Under the pieces are notes generated by a model that made no database searches, was not told the DNA's origin, and was given only the letters and a program-made list of their open reading frames with translations. Below, in pieces: positions 35,075 through 43,857 of a stretch of 64,000 nt of DNA (positions are counted from its first letter, which is position 1; each line of letters opens with the position of its first letter). The stretch lies in NCBI GenBank assembly GCA_016213245.1, contig JACRBC010000055.1:1-64000 (forward strand), given 5' to 3'. This DNA comes from Candidatus Solibacter usitatus (GTDB taxonomy: Bacteria > Acidobacteriota > Terriglobia > Bryobacterales > Bryobacteraceae). The position numbers were made by a program, and so were the translations under genes.

Positions 35075-36631
35075 CTACTGGAGCAGCGTGAAGTTCACAT
35101 CGATCTCGGTGAGTATCTCCACCGGCTCGCCGTTCAGCAGCGTCGGCTGATACCTCCACTGTTTCACCGCTTCCACGGCCGCCTCCACCAGCCGCGGGTC
35201 GACGATCTGGTTCAACACCTCCAGGTTCAGCACCGAGCCATCCTTGCCGATCACCGCGCGCATCAGCACAGAGCCCTGGATGCCCTCCGCCTTGCAGCTC
35301 GGGGGATACTTCGGGGTCACCTTGGTCACCAGTTTCACCGCCTGCACGCTGCCGCCCACGCGAATTCGCGTAGGCGCCTGGCCCGGCGCAAGCGGCGCCA
35401 CCGCCGGCTTGGGTCCGCCCTCGCCCACGACATTCACTGTCTCGTGCACCCTGCCCGTCATGAGCATGATCTGCAGCGGCTGGGAAGCGCCGCCCTCCAC
35501 CACAATGCCCTTCAGCTCCAGCAGCGCGAAGCCGGGCTTGGCCACGGCCACGTTGTAGTTGCCGTCCGGCAGCGGGGCCAGCGCGAATTCGCCGGCTTCG
35601 TTTGAGTACACCGCCTCTCTGCGGCTCGATCCGTTGAACGACAACGACACGCGCGCCTTCGGCACCACCGCGCCGCTGGGATCGCGCACCACGCCTCGAA
35701 TGCCGCCGTCGGCCGCCAGCGCCGGCATACGCAGCGCCGCCAGCGGCGCCAGCAGCGCCAGCGCCGCCGCCGCCACGGTCAATACCGCGCCCCGTCCCAC
35801 CGGACCGCGCCTCAGGTTGTTACGGAGCAGCGCGCGCAGGCGGTGCTCGAGATCGTTGATTCTAGCCATTGGGATTGCTCCTTGTGGAATGCGTTCGCGG
35901 CCGTTCAGGCCACGGACAATTTCGATCAGGTGGCCGGCGTAGTCCGACGCGCGCCCGCCGTGCCGCAGCACGCCGTCGTCGCAGGCCAGTTCGGCCTCTT
36001 TCCGCAGCCGCGAGGCCGCCATCCAGACCCACGGCAGCGGCCAGTAGAGCGCGCAGGCGAGCTCGGCGGCCAGTTGCGCCAGCGTGTCCCGCCGCACGGC
36101 GTGCGAGACCTCGTGCCGCAGGACCATCTCCAGGCGATCGGCCGGCCAGGCGGTAGCCTCGGCCGGCAGCAGCACCACCGGCCGCGCCGCTCCGCAGACC
36201 ACCGGCACGTCGATGCCCGCCGAAACCAGCACCTCGACGCCATCCACCCTGCGCCATGCGCCGGCGTTGCGCGCCAGCTTCGACGCTCTCCGATGACCCA
36301 GCCCCAGACGGAGCAGCAGCAGGGCTGCGCCGCCCGCCCAGAGGCCGGCCATCCACCAGCGCCAGGGCACGCCTGATGGAACGGCGTCCGCCGTCACCAC
36401 GATCACCGTCCGCGCCGCCGCCTGCGTCGCCTGCGCCGCCCGCGGCAGGGCCGGCGCCCAGCCGGGCGCCACCAGCAGCGCCACCGGCAGCGCCAATAGG
36501 GCGGCGACGCCCGCCAGCCAGATGAGATGGCGGAGCGAGGCCGGAGCGCGCCGGGCGGCCGCCGCCACAAGCCCGCACACGCCCAACAGCAGTGTGGCCT
36601 TCACGGCGAGTTCAAATAACATGGAGTCCAT
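35075..36631 (-). CDS. BlaR1/MecR1-type M56 peptidase fused to carboxypeptidase-regulatory and TonB C-terminal domains
   Basis: A 518-residue membrane protein. N-terminal helices precede the M56 zinc site, with RHEVSH at about 172-177 and RKEAELACDDGVL at about 210-222. After a further helix (VGRGAVLTVAAAALALLAPL), residues ~308-395 form a carboxypeptidase-regulatory-like beta domain (GGIRGVVRDPSGAVVPKARV). The last ~95 residues form a TonB C-terminal fold (KVTPKYPPSCKAEGIQGSV... KQWRYQPTLLNGEPVEI). The peptidase normally cleaves the BlaI repressor when a signal arrives. There is no penicillin-binding sensor domain, so the stimulus is not simply beta-lactam. It follows blaI-like gene 36633 by one base. 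Confidence 0.88.
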   Translation of the reverse strand: MDSMLFELAVKATLLLGVCGLVAAAARRAPASLRHLIWLAGVAALLALPVALLVAPGWAPALPRAAQATQAAARTVIVVTADAVPSGVPWRWWMAGLWAGGAALLLLRLGLGHRRASKLARNAGAWRRVDGVEVLVSAGIDVPVVCGAARPVVLLPAEATAWPADRLEMVLRHEVSHAVRRDTLAQLAAELACALYWPLPWVWMAASRLRKEAELACDDGVLRHGGRASDYAGHLIEIVRGLNGRERIPQGAIPMARINDLEHRLRALLRNNLRRGPVGRGAVLTVAAAALALLAPLAALRMPALAADGGIRGVVRDPSGAVVPKARVSLSFNGSSRREAVYSNEAGEFALAPLPDGNYNVAVAKPGFALLELKGIVVEGGASQPLQIMLMTGRVHETVNVVGEGGPKPAVAPLAPGQAPTRIRVGGSVQAVKLVTKVTPKYPPSCKAEGIQGSVLMRAVIGKDGSVLNLEVLNQIVDPRLVEAAVEAVKQWRYQPTLLNGEPVEILTEIDVNFTLLQ

Positions 36632-36632
36632 T

Positions 36633-37022
36633 TCAGCGTTCCTCCTTCCGTGCCCGCTCGATCAGCGCCGCCAGGCCGTCCAGCTCCTCCTCCGACATCC
36701 GCGCCGACCGCCCATCCAGTAGCGCCGCCGCCGCCCGCGCCGGCGAGCCGCCGAAGAAGGTGTCCACCATGTGCCGTAGCGCCCCGCGCCGCGCCCGCGC
36801 CGGTTGCGCGGTGGGCATGTAGACATAGCGCAGGTCCTCGGCCTCGTGCCGCGCGTGGCCCTTGTCCTCCAGCGTCCGCAGGTGCGCCCGCACCGCCGAA
36901 TAGCTGGGCGCGTCCTCCATCTCCCGGTGCACCTCGGCGGCCGTCGCCCGGCCCAGCCGGAAGAGAATCTCCAGGATCTGCCGCTCGCGGCGGCTTACGT
37001 TCATCGTCTGTTGCGTCGCCAT
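36633..37022 (-). CDS. BlaI/MecI/CopY-family repressor
   Basis: A 129-residue winged-helix repressor. The DNA-binding part is SRRERQILEILFRLGRATAA followed by VHREMEDAPSYSAVRAHLRTLEDKGHARHE. The C-terminal half, for dimerisation and cleavage, is ALRHMVDTFFGGSPARAAAALL. It dissociates after cleavage by the downstream M56 peptidase. A 16-base palindrome 28 bases upstream of its start is the likely autoregulatory operator. Targets outside this pair are unknown; the divergent DUF4434 gene is a candidate since it shares the short intergenic region. Confidence 0.92.
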   Translation of the reverse strand: MATQQTMNVSRRERQILEILFRLGRATAAEVHREMEDAPSYSAVRAHLRTLEDKGHARHEAEDLRYVYMPTAQPARARRGALRHMVDTFFGGSPARAAAALLDGRSARMSEEELDGLAALIERARKEER

Positions 37023-37050
37023 TGTGTAACCTGCTGTCTTTCCCGCAGCC

Positions 37051-37066
37051 TGCTAGAAATCTAGCA
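37051..37066. promoter_or_regulatory. Probable BlaI-type operator
   Basis: TGCTAGAAATCTAGCA has two perfect seven-base arms, TGCTAGA and TCTAGCA, around AA. It lies between the divergent BlaI-like and DUF4434 genes, 28 bases from the repressor start. Its size and symmetry suit a BlaI/MecI dimer. Confidence 0.6.
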
Positions 37067-37154
37067 CGTATTCGGGCCGCTGTCTATGTGGACACCGCCC
37101 GGCGCCGGAGGTTCCCGGGTATTTGCAGCCCGTCCGGTCTATGCTGGTCTTCAG

Positions 37155-38084
37155 GTGCAGCAGTTCGTCAGGCGCCGGGACCTGTTCAGGCTACCCCTGG
37201 CGCTCGCCCTCCGCCCCAGGCCCTGGCCGGGCGGGACATTTCTACAGTTCTGGTCCGCCCACCTCATCTGGGACGACGCCCGTTGGAGCCGTCTCTATCA
37301 GCACTTGTCCGAGATCGGCGTCACCGAGCTCGTCGTGCAATGGTCCCGCTACGACGACATCGGCTACGTCCCCCTGGTCCTTCGCGCCGCCGACGAGTGC
37401 GATGCCCGGGACTGGACGCTGCACGCCGGCCTGGCGCACCACAGCCAGTGGTGGACTGCCCTGGAACAGGGCCCCGCCGCCCGCGCCCAGGCCCTCGCCC
37501 GCGCCTTCGCCGCCCACCTGGAGTGCGCCCGTGAACTCGCCCCGCTCGCCCGCCGCCGCTGCTTCCGCGGCTGGTACCTGCCCGAGGAGATCGACGATGT
37601 CCACTGGCAGGCCGCCGCCGGCGTGGACGCGCTCTGCGGTCATCTCTCCCGCCTCCACCACAGCCTGCACCCCCTGTCCGCCGGCGGCTTCACCTCCGGC
37701 CGCGCCGCGCCTTCCACCCTGGCCCGCTTCTGGGCCCATCTGCGGCGGGAGTCCAAGCTCGACACCGTCCTCTTTCAGGACGGCATCGGCGCCGGCAATC
37801 TCTCACTGCCCCAATGGGAGACGCTCCTGCCAGTCCTCTCCCGCTCTGTCGGACCCCGCCGCCTGCGCGTGGTGGTCGAGGCCTTTGAGCAGATCTCGGC
37901 CTCTGGTCCCTTTCAGGCACGCCCCGCGCCTGTCGAGCGCATCGAGGCGCAAACCACCCTTGCCCGGCGCTGGACCCGCCGTCCCCCCATCGCCTTCAGC
38001 TTCCCCGAGTATTTCACCCCGGAAGGCGGCGCCGAGGCTCGGGCACGCTTCGAGCTGCTCCGCGGCCCCCATGGGCGACAATAG
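37155..38084 (+). CDS. DUF4434-like secreted TIM-barrel protein
   Basis: About 309 residues. The N-terminus [19 protein letters not shown] looks like a Tat-type or lipoprotein-less signal. The start GTG at 37155 places this at the very N-terminus; the open frame reaches 37086. [34 protein letters not shown] and [11 protein letters not shown] follow the DUF4434 pattern, a glycoside-hydrolase-like TIM barrel with the Glu pair in LPEEID. Substrate is unknown. Divergent from the BlaI-like gene with the shared operator, followed eight bases later by yjbQ. Confidence 0.65.
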   Translation: MQQFVRRRDLFRLPLALALRPRPWPGGTFLQFWSAHLIWDDARWSRLYQHLSEIGVTELVVQWSRYDDIGYVPLVLRAADECDARDWTLHAGLAHHSQWWTALEQGPAARAQALARAFAAHLECARELAPLARRRCFRGWYLPEEIDDVHWQAAAGVDALCGHLSRLHHSLHPLSAGGFTSGRAAPSTLARFWAHLRRESKLDTVLFQDGIGAGNLSLPQWETLLPVLSRSVGPRRLRVVVEAFEQISASGPFQARPAPVERIEAQTTLARRWTRRPPIAFSFPEYFTPEGGAEARARFELLRGPHGRQ

Positions 38085-38092
38085 CGGTAGCC

Positions 38093-38512
<420 letters not shown>

Positions 38513-38580
38513 TCTGGCCCACTCTTGCCCGGCGCTCCTCCCATTGCCGCTACAATTGAAGCAAGCTCAAGCAACTCCTC

Positions 38581-39498
38581 ATGTCCAGCCTCCTCGACCG
38601 CCTCAAACAAGGCATCCAGAAGACCCGCGCAGGCCTCGTCACCCAGGTCGAGGACATCCTTCTCGGCAGGAAGGAGATCGACGCCGATCTCCTCGACGAG
38701 CTGGAATACACCCTCATCACCGCCGATGTCGGCGTCCGTACCGCCGCCGAGATTCTGGAAGAGATCCGCCGCAAGGTCGAGCGCCACCTGGTCAACGACC
38801 CGGCCGAGCTTCGCCAGTTGATCCGCGAGCACCTGCTCGGCGTCCTGGAGGCCTCCGACAGGCCGCTCAATTTCGCCGCCGAGGCCCCCACCGTCGTTCT
38901 GATGGTCGGCGTCAACGGCTCCGGCAAGACCACCACCATCGGCAAGCTCGCCGCCCGCTTCAAGGAGGAGGGCCGCAGCGTGCTGCTGTGCGCCGCCGAC
39001 ACCTTCCGCGCGGCCGCCATCGAGCAACTCGAACTCTGGGGCCAGCGCACCTCCACCGAGACCATCCGCCAGGCCCAGGGGGCCGATCCCAGCGCCGTCA
39101 TCTTCGACGCGCTCCAGGCCGCCAAGGCGCGCAAGACCGGCGTCCTGCTGGTCGATACCGCCGGCCGCCTGCACACCAAGGCCAACCTCATGACCGAGCT
39201 CGAGAAAATGCGCCGCACCGCCGCCCGTGTCGTTCCCGGCGCTCCCCACGAGGTCTGGCTCGTCCTTGACGCCACCACCGGCCAGAACGGCCTGGAGCAG
39301 GCGCGCAAGTTCACCGAGTCGGCCGGCGTCACCGGCCTGGTCCTCACCAAGCTCGACGGCACGGCCAAGGGCGGCATCGTGGTCGCCATCACGCGCGAGC
39401 TCAACCTGCCCATCCGCTACATCGGCGTCGGCGAACAGTCCGACGATCTGCTGCCGTTCGAACCCGAGAGATTCATCTCGTCCCTCTTTGAAGCATGA
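38581..39498 (+). CDS. ftsY: Signal recognition particle receptor FtsY
   Basis: A 305-residue SRP GTPase that docks SRP-ribosome complexes at the membrane. The N domain (residues 1-95) contains [16 protein letters not shown]. The G domain has [10 protein letters not shown] at 110-119, [11 protein letters not shown], the [13 protein letters not shown] region, [10 protein letters not shown] and the C-terminal [17 protein letters not shown]. The long acidic A domain of E. coli FtsY is missing, as in many phyla. Its stop overlaps the ribD start. Confidence 0.95.
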   Translation: MSSLLDRLKQGIQKTRAGLVTQVEDILLGRKEIDADLLDELEYTLITADVGVRTAAEILEEIRRKVERHLVNDPAELRQLIREHLLGVLEASDRPLNFAAEAPTVVLMVGVNGSGKTTTIGKLAARFKEEGRSVLLCAADTFRAAAIEQLELWGQRTSTETIRQAQGADPSAVIFDALQAAKARKTGVLLVDTAGRLHTKANLMTELEKMRRTAARVVPGAPHEVWLVLDATTGQNGLEQARKFTESAGVTGLVLTKLDGTAKGGIVVAITRELNLPIRYIGVGEQSDDLLPFEPERFISSLFEA

Positions 39499-40598
39499 GC
39501 ATCGAGTACCTGCGCGAAGCTCTCTCCCTCGCCCGCCAGGGGCTCGGGCTGGTCTCGCCCAATCCGGCCGTCGGCGCCGTGCTGGTCGCCGGCAACGGTG
39601 ACGTCGTCGGCCGTGGCTTCCATACCTGGGCCGGCGTCCGCCATGCCGAAGTCATCGCCCTGGAGCAGGCCGGCCCGCGCGCCAATGGCGCAACCCTCTA
39701 CATCAACCTGGAGCCCTGCTGCCACCAGGGCCGCACCGGCCCCTGCACCGAGGCGCTGATCGACGCCCGAGTCGCCAGAGTCGTCGTCATCACGGAGGAT
39801 CCTGACCCGCGCGCCGCCGGCAATGGCCTGCGCCGCCTGCGCGAAACAGGCGTTGAAATCGTCGTCGATTCCACCCTCGCCGCCGAGGCCGAGGAGCTGA
39901 ACCGGCCCTTCTTCCACTTCATGCGCACCGGCCTGCCGCTGGTGACGCTCAAGTCCGCCGTCACCCTCGACGGCAAGATCGCCGCTCCGGAGGATAACTC
40001 CGGCTGGATTACGTCCGAGCGCGCCCGCGCGCACGTGCAGGAGCTGCGCCACCTCCACGACGCCATCCTCACCGGCATCAACACCGTCCTCGCCGACGAC
40101 TGCCAGCTCACCGACCGCAGCGGCCTCGAGCGCCCCCGCCCCTTGCTGCGCGTCGTGCTCGATTCGCTTCTGCGCCTGCCGCTGGACTCCCGCATGGTCG
40201 AGACCTGCAACCACGACGTCCTCGCCGTCTGTACCTCGGTCGCCCCGGCCTGGCGCCGCCAGGCGCTGGGAGCGCGCGGCGTCGAGGTGCTCGCCGCCGA
40301 TGGCCCCGGCGGCCGCCCGGACATCCTCAAGGTGGTTCAGGAACTCGGCGCCCGCCAGTACCAGTCGCTCATGATCGAAGCCGGCAGCAAGGTGAACTGG
40401 ACCGCCCTGGAGTCCGGCGCCGCCGACCGCATCTTCTTCTACTACGCCCCCAAGATCCTCGGCGGCATGCAGTCGCTGCCGGTGGCCGGCGGCCTCGGCC
40501 GCCGCCGCCGCTCGGACGCCATCCGCTTCACCGGTACCCGTCTGTACCCCATTCCGCCCGACGAGTTCGCCGTCGAAGCCTGGCTCAGGAAGGACTGA
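39495..40598 (+). CDS. ribD: Bifunctional riboflavin deaminase/reductase RibD
   Basis: A 367-residue enzyme for the second and third steps of riboflavin synthesis. The zinc deaminase domain has HAEVIALEQA (His50, Glu52) and EPCCHQGRTGPC (Cys75, Cys84). The reductase domain starts around residue 148 (TLKSAVTLDGKIAAPEDNSG WITSE) and includes GINTVLADDCQLT. ATGA overlap with ftsY, followed by ribE after three bases. Confidence 0.94.
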   Translation: MSIEYLREALSLARQGLGLVSPNPAVGAVLVAGNGDVVGRGFHTWAGVRHAEVIALEQAGPRANGATLYINLEPCCHQGRTGPCTEALIDARVARVVVITEDPDPRAAGNGLRRLRETGVEIVVDSTLAAEAEELNRPFFHFMRTGLPLVTLKSAVTLDGKIAAPEDNSGWITSERARAHVQELRHLHDAILTGINTVLADDCQLTDRSGLERPRPLLRVVLDSLLRLPLDSRMVETCNHDVLAVCTSVAPAWRRQALGARGVEVLAADGPGGRPDILKVVQELGARQYQSLMIEAGSKVNWTALESGAADRIFFYYAPKILGGMQSLPVAGGLGRRRRSDAIRFTGTRLYPIPPDEFAVEAWLRKD

Positions 40599-40601
40599 CT
40601 C

Positions 40602-41246
40602 ATGTTCACCGGCATCATCGAAGAGATCGGTACAGTGGCTTCGGTCGAGCCGCGCACGGCCGGCAGCCGGCTGCGCATCCGCGCGCCGCTGGTCTGCGGC
40701 GATCTGAGGGAAGGCGACAGCGTCTGCGTCAACGGCGTCTGCCTCACCGCCGTGGCTTTGGAAGCCTCCAGCTTCGCCGCCGACGCCGCCCCGGAAACGC
40801 TGGCGCGTTCCTCTCTGGGATCGCTGCGCCCCGGCGACCCCGTCAACCTCGAGCGCGCCCTGCTGGCCGCCTCCCGGCTCGGCGGCCACATCGTCCAGGG
40901 CCACGTCGACGGCGCCGGCGAGATCGTCTCCCTCGAACCGCTCGGCGACAACAACTGGTGGCTCCAGGTGCGCGTCCCGGCTGAGCTACAGCGTTATCTC
41001 GTCTTCAAGGGCTCCATCGCCATCGACGGCATCAGCCTCACCATCGCCCGCGTCGAAGGCGACATCGTCGGCGTCACCATCATTCCCCACACCCGCGCCA
41101 ACACCACCCTCCGCGCCAAAGGTCCCGGCGATCCCGTCAACCTCGAAACCGACGTGCTGGCCAAGTACGTGGAGAAGATGCTCTCGACGCTCGACCTCAC
41201 AAGCCGCAAGCTGACCGTCGAAGGGATGCTCGAACAGGGCTTCTGA
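40602..41246 (+). CDS. ribE: Riboflavin synthase alpha subunit
   Basis: A 214-residue protein of two homologous beta-barrels. The first begins MFTGIIEEIGTVASVE and includes GDSVCVNGVCLTAV. The second begins about residue 96 with GGHIVQGHVDGAGEIVSLE and includes SIAIDGISLTIARVEGD. It dismutates two 6,7-dimethyl-8-ribityllumazine molecules to riboflavin. It ends a ftsY-ribD-ribE unit; its stop lies in the inverted REP element. Confidence 0.94.
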   Translation: MFTGIIEEIGTVASVEPRTAGSRLRIRAPLVCGDLREGDSVCVNGVCLTAVALEASSFAADAAPETLARSSLGSLRPGDPVNLERALLAASRLGGHIVQGHVDGAGEIVSLEPLGDNNWWLQVRVPAELQRYLVFKGSIAIDGISLTIARVEGDIVGVTIIPHTRANTTLRAKGPGDPVNLETDVLAKYVEKMLSTLDLTSRKLTVEGMLEQGF

Positions 41247-41270
41247 GCCGCGAGCGGTAGCGAGCGGGTT
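41245..41270 (-). repeat. REP-like element at a convergent gene junction
   Basis: GAGCCGCGAGCGGTAGCGAG followed by CGGG is the reverse complement of the repeat at 6124-6153. It straddles the ribE stop and lies between convergent ribE and the GH38-like gene. Confidence 0.65.
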
Positions 41271-41283
41271 CGCCCGTCTCCCC

Positions 41284-43857
41284 CTACACCCCCCGCGGCG
41301 GGTGCCCTTTCTCGCCTGAGTAACGCCGCAGCGCCGGGCGCTTCCCCTCCGGCGCCAGCGGCGCCCAGTCCAGCAGCGCCTTGGCTTGCGCCACCCGGCC
41401 GGCCGTCTGGAATCGTAGCGTCACGATCTCCTGCGGCCGCACCGCGAACCGGTAGTTCGGCCCTTTGCCCAGCGCCCGCCGGTTGCCCCCCACCATGTCG
41501 GTGAGCGCGGCATCCTTGTGCGGCAGCCGCATCCGCACCTCCGCTTCGCCCTTCACCCCCAGGCACTCCACCAGCCGCACTTCAACGAACTCCCCGTCGC
41601 GCCGCATCGACTCCACCAGCACGTTTGCGCTCGTCTCCAGGAACGACCACGTCCGCCCGCCGCCCCCGCTCAGCGCATAGGGCTGCGTGTTGTACTCGGC
41701 CGCCATGTGCGGCACGCGCGCGCCGGCCCACTCGCCTTCGTGCGCCACAATGGCGTATTCCAGCACGTGCCGCCCTTTGCCCGACAGCCACGAGTTCGGA
41801 TAACCGTAGTACTTCTCCGTGGCGTTGAGCAGGAAGATCACCGGCGTCCGTCCGGTCAGCTCGCGCCCGGACAACCCGCGGTCCAGTATCGCCAGCCCGC
41901 CCCCGCCATGCAGCGCGTAATGGCTCCAGCCCACCGCCGGGGTGATGCCCTTGTTGAATCCCGGCATCTCCTCCGTCGGCTCCGGCCACGCGCTGTGCGT
42001 GAAGCCGTATGGGACCGCCCGGCGGACCTCGGCGACATCGCCGGGCAACGGAAACTCGGCCACCACCACCGTGCGGTCCGGAATGTCATTGAGAGTTGTC
42101 TCGAAGTCGATGCGCGGCGAGTCGTGGTAAAACCGCATCGCTCTCCTGCACGCCCCTCCGCCGAAAAACGTCCCGTCCACCACCACCGTGGTGGCCAGCG
42201 CACCCCGTGTGGTGCTGATCCGCGGCGCCGAATCCGACGACGTGCCCAGCCTGATGCGCTGCGCCCGCCCCAGCATGTGGTCCCCCGGGTCGGCCGCCTG
42301 CTTCTCCGGCCGTTCGGCCACCAGCACGTTCGCCGCCCCGCCCAGCATCTCTTTTCCCGAAGGCTTCAGGCACAGGCTCAGCAGCGCCCCGGTTCGCTCA
42401 CTCACATGCGCCGTGTAGTACCGGTTCTCGATCCGCATCGGCAGCGCGATCGCTTGAGGCGCCGGCGCCGCCTGCGTCGCGCGTGGCGACACCGTCACCG
42501 ACACCGGCCCCAGCGCAGGCCGGCACAACACGCGGTCGCTCCCCAGCGCTTCGCATGCGACACCCGCCGGAACAGAGGCGGCCGGAAGCACCACCGGATC
42601 CTCTCTCCGCCAGTTCAACGGGTTGAACAGCACCGCGGAGGAGCCCTTGCCCGCCAGCGCGCGGCCCGCCTCCTCCAGCGCCTTGCCGCTCCCGGCCTCC
42701 ACACTGCGGAACCGGTCGGCCACGTCCCATGACTCGCCGTGCTCGAACACCATCCCGCCCGCGGCGCCCCAGAGCGTGTTGCGGTCCATGTTCAGGAACA
42801 TCTGTAGCCACGCCTGATGCAGATCCTCCACCGGGTAGGCGTGCCGCCCCGCCAGGCTCGCCGCCGCGGCCAGCGATTCGGCCGCCAGCAGTTGGCGCTC
42901 GCACCGCCGGAACCACGTCTTCACCCGCGGGCACTCGATCCAGAAGGAGAGAAAGAAGAACCCCGTCCCACCGCGCATCACCGGCAGCTTCCACCGGCCC
43001 GCCTTCAGCCCCGGCGCCACCTCGTCGAAGTACTTCGACAACGTCGTGAAGCACACCTCCGATTGCGGATCGTGCCGCCGCCATTCCTCGGCGAACGCCC
43101 GCGGATAGTCCGGCCGCAGCGGCGCCAGGTTGTAGTCGCCATTGCCGCCCAGCGCCAGCACCGGAGCGCCTTCCGGCGTCGTCTTCTGTTTCACCGCGAA
43201 CTCACGCTTCAACTCCTCCACCTGCTTGGCGTCCAGCGGCCCCTTGGCCGAGAAGATCGGCCGCGCGTCGGAATAGTGGCCCGGAGAGATCGCCGGCACG
43301 CGCGTTCCGTCCGGCGAGTCGAACCAGTGCAACGCCGAGCCGGTCGTGTTGCCCCGCGTGTACACCAGCGCCTCCAGCCCCAACCCGGCCGTAATCTGCG
43401 CCATCTGCGGGTGCGTGCCGCACACGTCGATGCACCATGCAAACCGCGGCCTCACGCCGAATACCTCCTGCTGCCACCGCAGCCCCTCCACGCCCAGCCG
43501 CACCAGCGCCTCGCCGCCGGATAGGTTGATCGTGGACTCCAGGAAGAAGCCGTTCACCAGCTCCACGCGCCCCGCGCCGATCGCCCGCTTCAGCTCCGCC
43601 GCGCGCTCCGGCCTGAAGCCCAGCATGGCGATCATGTTGTTGCACTCCGACAGTACGAAGGCGTACTCCGGATCGTCGCGCACGCGGTCCAGGTGGTCGA
43701 AGTAGGTGTTGGCGCAATAGACCCGCTCCATCGAGAAGTTGGTCAGCCAGCCGCAGCTCGCCGGGTGGAAATTGGGGACCACGAAGACCCGCCTTTTCGG
43801 CCCCTGCGCCGCCGCCGCCGCGGCAAGGAACGACCTTCGCGTCACTGGTCTGCTCAT
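41284..43857 (-). CDS. Tat-secreted GH38-like protein with a degenerate metal site
   Basis: An 857-residue protein. It starts with a Tat-type signal, RPVTRRSFLAAAAAAQG. The fold resembles alpha-mannosidase GH38: a catalytic-like FAWCIDVCGTHPQM (Asp144 aligned to the nucleophile), helical ERQLLAAESLAAAAS, and a large C-terminal beta domain (RIENRYYTAHVSERTGAL). The usual HxD zinc pair near the N-terminus reads FHPASCGW, so the Asp is lost, and the later zinc His position appears to read GGTGFFF. It may be catalytically altered or a non-hydrolytic relative. ATG 43857 overlaps the stop of the heparinase-like gene. Confidence 0.72.
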   Translation of the reverse strand: MSRPVTRRSFLAAAAAAQGPKRRVFVVPNFHPASCGWLTNFSMERVYCANTYFDHLDRVRDDPEYAFVLSECNNMIAMLGFRPERAAELKRAIGAGRVELVNGFFLESTINLSGGEALVRLGVEGLRWQQEVFGVRPRFAWCIDVCGTHPQMAQITAGLGLEALVYTRGNTTGSALHWFDSPDGTRVPAISPGHYSDARPIFSAKGPLDAKQVEELKREFAVKQKTTPEGAPVLALGGNGDYNLAPLRPDYPRAFAEEWRRHDPQSEVCFTTLSKYFDEVAPGLKAGRWKLPVMRGGTGFFFLSFWIECPRVKTWFRRCERQLLAAESLAAAASLAGRHAYPVEDLHQAWLQMFLNMDRNTLWGAAGGMVFEHGESWDVADRFRSVEAGSGKALEEAGRALAGKGSSAVLFNPLNWRREDPVVLPAASVPAGVACEALGSDRVLCRPALGPVSVTVSPRATQAAPAPQAIALPMRIENRYYTAHVSERTGALLSLCLKPSGKEMLGGAANVLVAERPEKQAADPGDHMLGRAQRIRLGTSSDSAPRISTTRGALATTVVVDGTFFGGGACRRAMRFYHDSPRIDFETTLNDIPDRTVVVAEFPLPGDVAEVRRAVPYGFTHSAWPEPTEEMPGFNKGITPAVGWSHYALHGGGGLAILDRGLSGRELTGRTPVIFLLNATEKYYGYPNSWLSGKGRHVLEYAIVAHEGEWAGARVPHMAAEYNTQPYALSGGGGRTWSFLETSANVLVESMRRDGEFVEVRLVECLGVKGEAEVRMRLPHKDAALTDMVGGNRRALGKGPNYRFAVRPQEIVTLRFQTAGRVAQAKALLDWAPLAPEGKRPALRRYSGEKGHPPRGV

